A stretch of 64,000 nucleotides of DNA, taken from NCBI GenBank assembly GCA_026874595.1, contig CM049314.1, positions 32,697,229 through 32,761,228 on the forward strand, written 5' to 3'. Origin of the DNA: Sipunculus nudus. Lineage: Eukaryota > Annelida > Sipuncula > Golfingiida > Sipunculidae. The notes beneath the pieces were generated by a model, which worked only from the letters and a program-made list of their open reading frames with translations, did not search any database and had not been told where the DNA came from. The position numbers were made by a program, and so were the translations under genes. Every line of letters begins with the position of its first letter. The first letter of the stretch is position 1. Below, one piece after another: positions 61,701 through 64,000 of the stretch.

Positions 61701-63325
61701 ACGAACGCCGGCGTAAACATAACCCCCGCAACTTGGTAGAGGTAAAAATCATTTGACTTCTTTCGTTTGAAAACATGCACAATTGAACAGTGAATGAAGC
61801 AGTCCTATTACGTTTAAACACACTTTGAGATTTACGTATTTCTAATCATTTAATCAGCATTTAAAAGTTTGTATGACCAGTCAAAGTGTGTTCGGAATAT
61901 TCCATTGCAATGTTTCACAAGGGTTAGTTCTTCTCAGTTCATATAAAGTAAGAAAAAAAAATTATTTTATGTTCTTAATGCCCGCAATATTGTAAGGATC
62001 GAGTAAGGATCTAAGACGAAGTGCCATACTTATGATGTAAATAATGATGATGTTAATAATAACAATAATAATAATAATAATCTGATATGAAATAAAAATG
62101 CTATTAATAATTTGGAAAAAATCGGACAGGATCAAGTTAAGTTACCACCAGAGAAGTTAAAAGTAGCAATTTAGGTTCTGGACCGCCAGGCGTGACCGAC
62201 ACGTACGTAACGTGGTCAAATTAACATGACCTATTACGAAGTCGTACTCAGAACCAAAATAAGTAGGAACCAATTTGCGCCCTTTCAAAACAAATCACTA
62301 AATAATTATTCGTTCTTTTTCATTTTTACCATACTAATGGCGATGTTATTTTTGCAAACCTCTTTTGTGAAGCTGCAGTTGTCTGCAATAGCTTCACAAA
62401 GCATGCTTCTTTTAACAATGTGAAAGTTATACTGACAATGGCTTGTCATTCATTTCTTTCAAAATTGTAACAATTGGCCATTTTCTTTGTTTGATTAGAT
62501 TCGTAATTCTGAACTCCTACTATAGCTGTCACTTAATTAGTTTGACATCTTTCATATAGTATTTGATCAATTGCGATTTTATTCTTTCATAAAGACTTGT
62601 CGCTAAATTGTATAACATTATATTTCATAAAGACTTTTCGCTTAATTGTATTACATTGATTATTCAGTAAATAATATAATGCCCTTCTTCAAACATTAAT
62701 TTAAGTTCCAAGAGAAACTGTTTCGGAATAGTAAATGATACAACTTGTTTATAACATCCGATAAAGACCTTTCATTTTATTTATTTTATTGCAATTTCAG
62801 TTCTAAAAATACTCAGATAGCCCTCATTTTACTTCCTTAGCAGTTTTATAACGCCTCGTCATAAAACAAATGTTTAATTCCTAGTTTCCTTAAAAGGTGG
62901 CGATAAACCAAAAGTGAAATACTTTATTTCCCTCAAAAGGTGCGTGGATTAATGCTGTTACTTCAAAATAAACAAGTGATAAGCCGCAGCTGCAAGCCTT
63001 AAGGCAAACAGTATTTCAATAATAAAGGCTATTTACGGTAAAGAATTACGACTTAGCCGAGTGCCAGTCTATTAACTCTCTCCAGTTAATGACCTACAAA
63101 TCCGCTTTGAAATGTTTTATAATTAGATCATTTGGGGTCTGTGTTGATTTTCTGGACTTCTTAATTACCTTTGGCAGTGAGATCACGTTTGCACTGGGAT
63201 TTCTCGTAAACTCCCGCGAGAGCGTAGTCTGTTATCTTTAGGACCCACCGACTGTCGATAACACAGTTGCCAGACTTGAGGTTGGCGTGCGCACGCAAAG
63301 AGGTGCTGTGAAGGTACCTCATCCC
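43728..63325 (-). CDS. Receptor-type guanylate cyclase, 3' part of gene (10 exons)
   Basis: Membrane guanylate cyclase: an extracellular signal drives conversion of GTP to cGMP by the cytoplasmic catalytic domain. Ten exons join in consistent phase to 578 residues plus stop. Residues 1-158 are the C-terminal half of the kinase-homology domain, 159-207 the dimerisation/coiled-coil linker, about 208-405 the cyclase catalytic domain, and about 421-578 a unique tail. Metal-binding Asp233 and Asp277, guanine-selective Glu273 and Cys345, and catalytic Asn352 and Arg356 are all present, so activity as a guanylate cyclase is expected. The kinase-homology domain lacks catalytic residues, as in this family. 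The signal peptide, ligand-binding ectodomain, transmembrane helix and N-terminal kinase-homology exons lie right of the window. Introns range from 489 to 3348 bp and are loaded with repeats. The natriuretic-peptide-receptor-like subgroup is plausible but cannot be fixed without the ectodomain. Confidence 0.95.
46069..46151 (-). CDS. Guanylate cyclase exon 9 in window: GKG...TYWL block
   Basis: Encodes [20 protein letters not shown] and ends near PEAPAQV. GKGxxxTYWL is the conserved terminal block of class III guanylate cyclases. Acceptor at 46153-46152; donor GTAAGT from 46068. Only 83 bp, ending after two bases of a Gly codon. Confidence 0.95.
46344..47965. repeat. 34-bp minisatellite array in a guanylate cyclase intron
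   Basis: About 47 units of roughly 34 bp built on 'ggtct.ggatgtcatgttctc' followed by 'agtcttttttccc'. Unit variants (cggatg/gggatg, tcatg/ccatg/ttatg, cttttt/ctgttttt) recur in order. A block beginning at 46839 recurs from 47486, an offset of 647 bp or 19 units, showing higher-order duplication inside the array. Because the unit lacks stops on the plus strand and is not a multiple of 3, all plus frames stay open for hundreds of codons (up to 423). These frames run antisense to the host gene and are artefacts. Confidence 0.97.
48384..48711. mobile_element. hAT-type MITE with 8-bp target-site duplication
   Basis: Left end CAGTGGCGTCAA and right end TTGACGCCCCTT form short inverted repeats of the CAG-type used by hAT transposons. 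Flanks CTATCAAG (48376-48383) and GTATCAAG (48712-48719) are an 8-bp duplication with one mismatch, as hAT elements make. No coding capacity, so movement would have needed a transposase from elsewhere. Contains a G run (48650-48664). Lies in the intron between exons 8 and 9. Confidence 0.85.
48901..49488. mobile_element. hAT-type MITE abutting the exon 8 splice donor
   Basis: Left end CATTGGCGTCAAA, right end TGACGCCCCTG; flanks ATATTGCC (48893-48900) and ATATTGCT (49489-49496) give an 8-bp duplication with one mismatch. The right flank lies 3 bases from the exon 8 donor GT (49499-49498). Interior carries (TA)n (48968-49016) and (GT)n plus a G run (49414-49452). Its ends match the neighbouring MITE, but its interior is longer. 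Confidence 0.85.
49500..49591 (-). CDS. Guanylate cyclase exon 8 in window: end of catalytic fold
   Basis: Encodes [20 protein letters not shown] then [10 protein letters not shown], the conserved RIHVS and RGxVELK blocks. Acceptor at 49593-49592. The donor is GTTAGC from 49499, weaker than the GTAAGT seen at other exons. A MITE target-site duplication overlaps intron positions +4 to +11. Confidence 0.96.
50303..50891 (+). mobile_element. Solo LTR, shorter copy
   Basis: Begins TGTTACAGGTGCTC and ends GGTTCCGTAACA, with 4-bp duplications ACAC on both sides (50299-50302 and 50892-50895). Homologous to 51146-51969 but lacking about 230 internal bases. Contains an AATAAA-type word near 50729 and 'ttatttgttggcaaaaa' as in the other copy. 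No coding region adjoins it, so this is the remnant of LTR-LTR recombination. Confidence 0.85.
51146..51969 (+). mobile_element. Solo LTR, longer copy
   Basis: Begins TGTTACAGGTGCTC and ends GGTTCCGTTACA, with 4-bp duplications CCGT on both sides (51142-51145 and 51970-51973). Carries a TATA-like 'ttataaagag' at 51420-51429 and an AATAAA word near 51808, giving a promoter-to-polyA order on the plus strand, antisense to the host gene. It ends about 50 bp from the exon 7 donor. Confidence 0.85.
52023..52121 (-). CDS. Guanylate cyclase exon 7 in window: catalytic Asn and Arg
   Basis: Encodes [20 protein letters not shown] then [13 protein letters not shown]. Cys of YCLFGD is the guanine-selective residue; Asn and Arg of NVASRM stabilise the transition state. 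Acceptor at 52123-52122 after 'tttatctgc'; donor GTAAGT from 52022. Only 99 bp. Confidence 0.97.
52210..52488 (-). repeat. Dispersed repeat R1, reverse copy in an intron
   Basis: 'tcattcacttattcgacccatattcc', 'aatcgtctcttaattggcccattcc' and a (CA)n run mirror the R1 landmarks. It lies about 90 bp upstream (transcript sense) of the exon 7 acceptor, in gene sense. Confidence 0.85.
53505..54030 (-). repeat. 125-bp tandem array containing exon-end and splice-donor copies
   Basis: 'tgaccggatcgtgtta' recurs at 53571, 53696, 53821 and 53946, exactly 125 bases apart, giving four units that run into the end of exon 6. On the minus strand each unit contains a near copy of the exon's last 27 bases, ending GGATCCATACAG, and a second GGATCCATACAG followed in most units by GTAAG. 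Divergence between units is low. Confidence 0.95.
54014..54188 (-). CDS. Guanylate cyclase exon 6 in window: second metal site and guanine recognition
   Basis: Encodes [18 protein letters not shown] through [11 protein letters not shown] to [10 protein letters not shown]. Glu of VETIGD is the guanine-specifying residue and Asp the second metal ligand. Acceptor at 54190-54189; donor GTAAGG from 54013. Reading on into the intron stops at 53907. The last 27 bases of this exon recur in the adjacent 125-bp tandem array. Confidence 0.97.
54850..55275 (+). repeat. GAGTCC-rich dispersed repeat in an intron
   Basis: Two clusters (54855-54950 and 55145-55270) of GAGTCC, AAGTCC and related words, similar in style to 8838-8970. 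Both places also share 'ggattcgagatgg' / 'ggactcgagatgg' (9184 and 55149). About 60 bp from the exon 5 donor. Confidence 0.65.
55339..55531 (-). CDS. Guanylate cyclase exon 5 in window: catalytic domain, first metal site
   Basis: Encodes [20 protein letters not shown] then [19 protein letters not shown] and the [13 protein letters not shown] helix. The Asp of FSDIVGFT binds the catalytic metal. Acceptor at 55533-55532; donor GTGAGG from 55338. Ends in phase 0 after YDVYK. Confidence 0.97.
55719..55771. repeat. (AT)n microsatellite
   Basis: About 26 AT units in the intron between exons 4 and 5. Confidence 0.97.
56845..56985 (-). CDS. Guanylate cyclase exon 4 in window: dimerisation linker
   Basis: Encodes [20 protein letters not shown] and then [19 protein letters not shown], the signature of the linker coiled coil that dimerises and couples the kinase-homology domain to the cyclase domain. 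Ends in MLPP just before the catalytic domain. Too short for simple open-frame detection. Acceptor at 56987-56986; donor GTAAGT from 56844. Confidence 0.95.
57475..57646 (-). CDS. Guanylate cyclase exon 3 in window: end of kinase-homology domain
   Basis: Encodes [18 protein letters not shown] and then [18 protein letters not shown], the PPPxRP and CWxExPxxRPxF blocks that close the kinase-homology domain in receptor cyclases. Acceptor AG at 57648-57647 after 'ttatccttcc'; donor GTAAGT from 57474. A long open frame continues upstream through the acceptor but is intronic. Confidence 0.95.
58991..59327. mobile_element. Harbinger-type MITE with TAA target-site duplication
   Basis: Left end GGCCAAAAAAAATTAAAGG then TATGGTTCTCAGGCA; right end TGCCTGAGAACCATACC then a T-rich stretch and GGCC, an inverted repeat of about 37 bp with a small indel. 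TAA flanks both sides (58988-58990 and 59328-59330), the 3-bp duplication typical of PIF/Harbinger elements. Total 337 bp, noncoding, AT-rich core, with CGCCCGCAT words inside both ends. Lies in the intron between exons 2 and 3. Confidence 0.9.
60439..60588 (-). CDS. Guanylate cyclase exon 2 in window: kinase-homology C-lobe
   Basis: Encodes [19 protein letters not shown] and then [19 protein letters not shown], the APE motif and helix F (DVYSF) of the kinase-homology domain. Acceptor at 60590-60589, donor GT at 60438-60437. The codon split across the previous intron becomes GCT (Ala). A dispersed repeat (R2) begins about 12 bases upstream of the acceptor. Confidence 0.95.
60601..61749 (+). 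mobile_element. Dispersed repeat R2, long copy with internal duplication
   Basis: Begins 'agcactcagagagcgcagacc' as two shared words and 'ctccgccaaggc', ends 'ccgcaacttggtagaggta', matching both ends of the R2 copy at 35929-36176. The interior is about 1.1 kb and includes two diverged units of about 310 bp (from about 61085 and from about 61393). Each has 'aataagcta.agttta', 'gaccttgacct', 'ctatcaac.gt' and an acaga/cagaca-rich tail. It sits directly upstream of the exon 2 acceptor. Confidence 0.7.
63169..63325 (-). CDS. Guanylate cyclase exon 1 in window: kinase-homology catalytic-loop region
   Basis: Encodes [20 protein letters not shown] and then [20 protein letters not shown]. In true kinases the loop is HRD...N and the next motif DFG. 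Here the loop reads AHANLKSGN and DFG is DYA, so the proton-acceptor Asp is absent, as expected for the regulatory pseudokinase of receptor cyclases. Acceptor AG at 63327-63326, donor GT at 63168-63167. Starts in phase 0 and ends after one base of a codon. The preceding exon is outside the window. Confidence 0.95.
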
Positions 63326-63463
63326 CTATAAAAGAAATTCGAACAATTCATCTTATTAACTGCGTGCTGTTATTTGTAACGTAGGAATTATGGCATCAAT
63401 TGATCCTCCAGCGTGGTGTGGGTGGTGGGACGGAAGTCGTGGGAAGGTAATTAAAGTGGGACA

Positions 63464-63523
<60 letters not shown>

Positions 63524-64000
63524 TGTTTGACACATTAAAAATATTGCATTAATTTCAATATTTTTAAAAATTTGGGTATAATGTTTCCAGTACAGGTTAA
63601 TTATATACAAGGTTTAGATATATATATATATATATAAAGTAATATTTCAAAGGGGGGGGATGATTACATTAACCATCTCCCCTTGATAAAACGTGGTGGA
63701 TATCCCCCTCCCTACCCATTCTGTATTTACATCCCTGCGTAGGAATACTCCCCCCCCCCCAAAAAAAAAAAATGATCTGAACCATATACTGAAGAACTGC
63801 TTCAAGATTTAAATTATATAGATATTTTTATTCAAGCAATCAAGAGTAAATGCAACCTAAAGGGCCCAACTATAAAACAATTAAAGGCAAAGGGACCAGC
63901 GTCTTCAGGAAAAGAGGCCTTCCAATTATACAATTAACATTTCATCTCGAGTTTGTATTTATATGGTATGATGATTATTAACTATGAATGAAAATATGAC
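63326..64000 (-). other. Intron continuing beyond the window
   Basis: No further guanylate cyclase exon is seen. The expected preceding exon, ending near a DIVKG-type motif, must lie to the right of 64000. Contains the (AT)n tract, G and C runs (63652-63659; 63750-63759) and words resembling the hAT MITE interior. Confidence 0.6.
63466..63520. repeat. (AT)n microsatellite
   Basis: About 27 AT units, in the intron upstream of exon 1 in this window. Confidence 0.97.

Overview
This window is eukaryotic nuclear DNA. It is AT-rich and crowded with (AT)n, (CT)n, (ATT)n and G/C homopolymer runs, and it has GT-AG introns and many interspersed repeats. There are no operons and no compact bacterial gene spacing. 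The intact gene is animal, and the repeat style (hAT and Harbinger-type MITEs, a tRNA-derived SINE, a decayed LINE, solo LTRs, frequent acatgta-type motifs) suggests a marine lophotrochozoan. A bivalve or other mollusc is my best guess, but that is inference.

The only well-supported protein-coding gene lies on the minus strand from about 63.3 kb down to 43.7 kb. It is a receptor-type (membrane) guanylate cyclase. Ten exons reconstruct in consistent phase: the second half of the kinase-homology domain, the dimerisation/coiled-coil linker, a complete class III guanylate cyclase catalytic domain with all key residues, and a long unfamiliar C-terminal tail ending in a stop at 43728-43730. The extracellular domain, transmembrane segment and first part of the kinase-homology domain lie beyond the right edge. 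The product should bind an extracellular ligand and make cGMP at the membrane.

The introns of this gene hold most of the readable structure: a 34-bp minisatellite about 1.6 kb long, two hAT-type MITEs with 8-bp target-site duplications (one abutting a splice donor), two solo LTRs with 4-bp duplications, a Harbinger-type MITE with a TAA duplication, and a 125-bp tandem array whose unit contains a copy of an exon's last 27 bases plus a splice donor.

The left half has no gene that I can support. It contains a diverged inverted repeat (795-1562 / 5527-6251) and a recent tandem duplication of about 7.2 kb (5831-13047 and 13048-20241). The duplicated unit holds a tRNA-derived SINE and several copies of a dispersed repeat here called R1. 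From 20.2 to 28.2 kb little is recognisable. A 5'-truncated, frameshifted non-LTR retrotransposon occupies 28217-31552 (minus). A three-unit 305-bp satellite (34393-35289) is related to the interior of the hAT MITE in the gene's intron. From 35.3 to 43.7 kb there are dispersed repeats and microsatellites only. The long open frames at 46.3-48.0 kb and 36.4-36.9 kb come from repeats, not genes.
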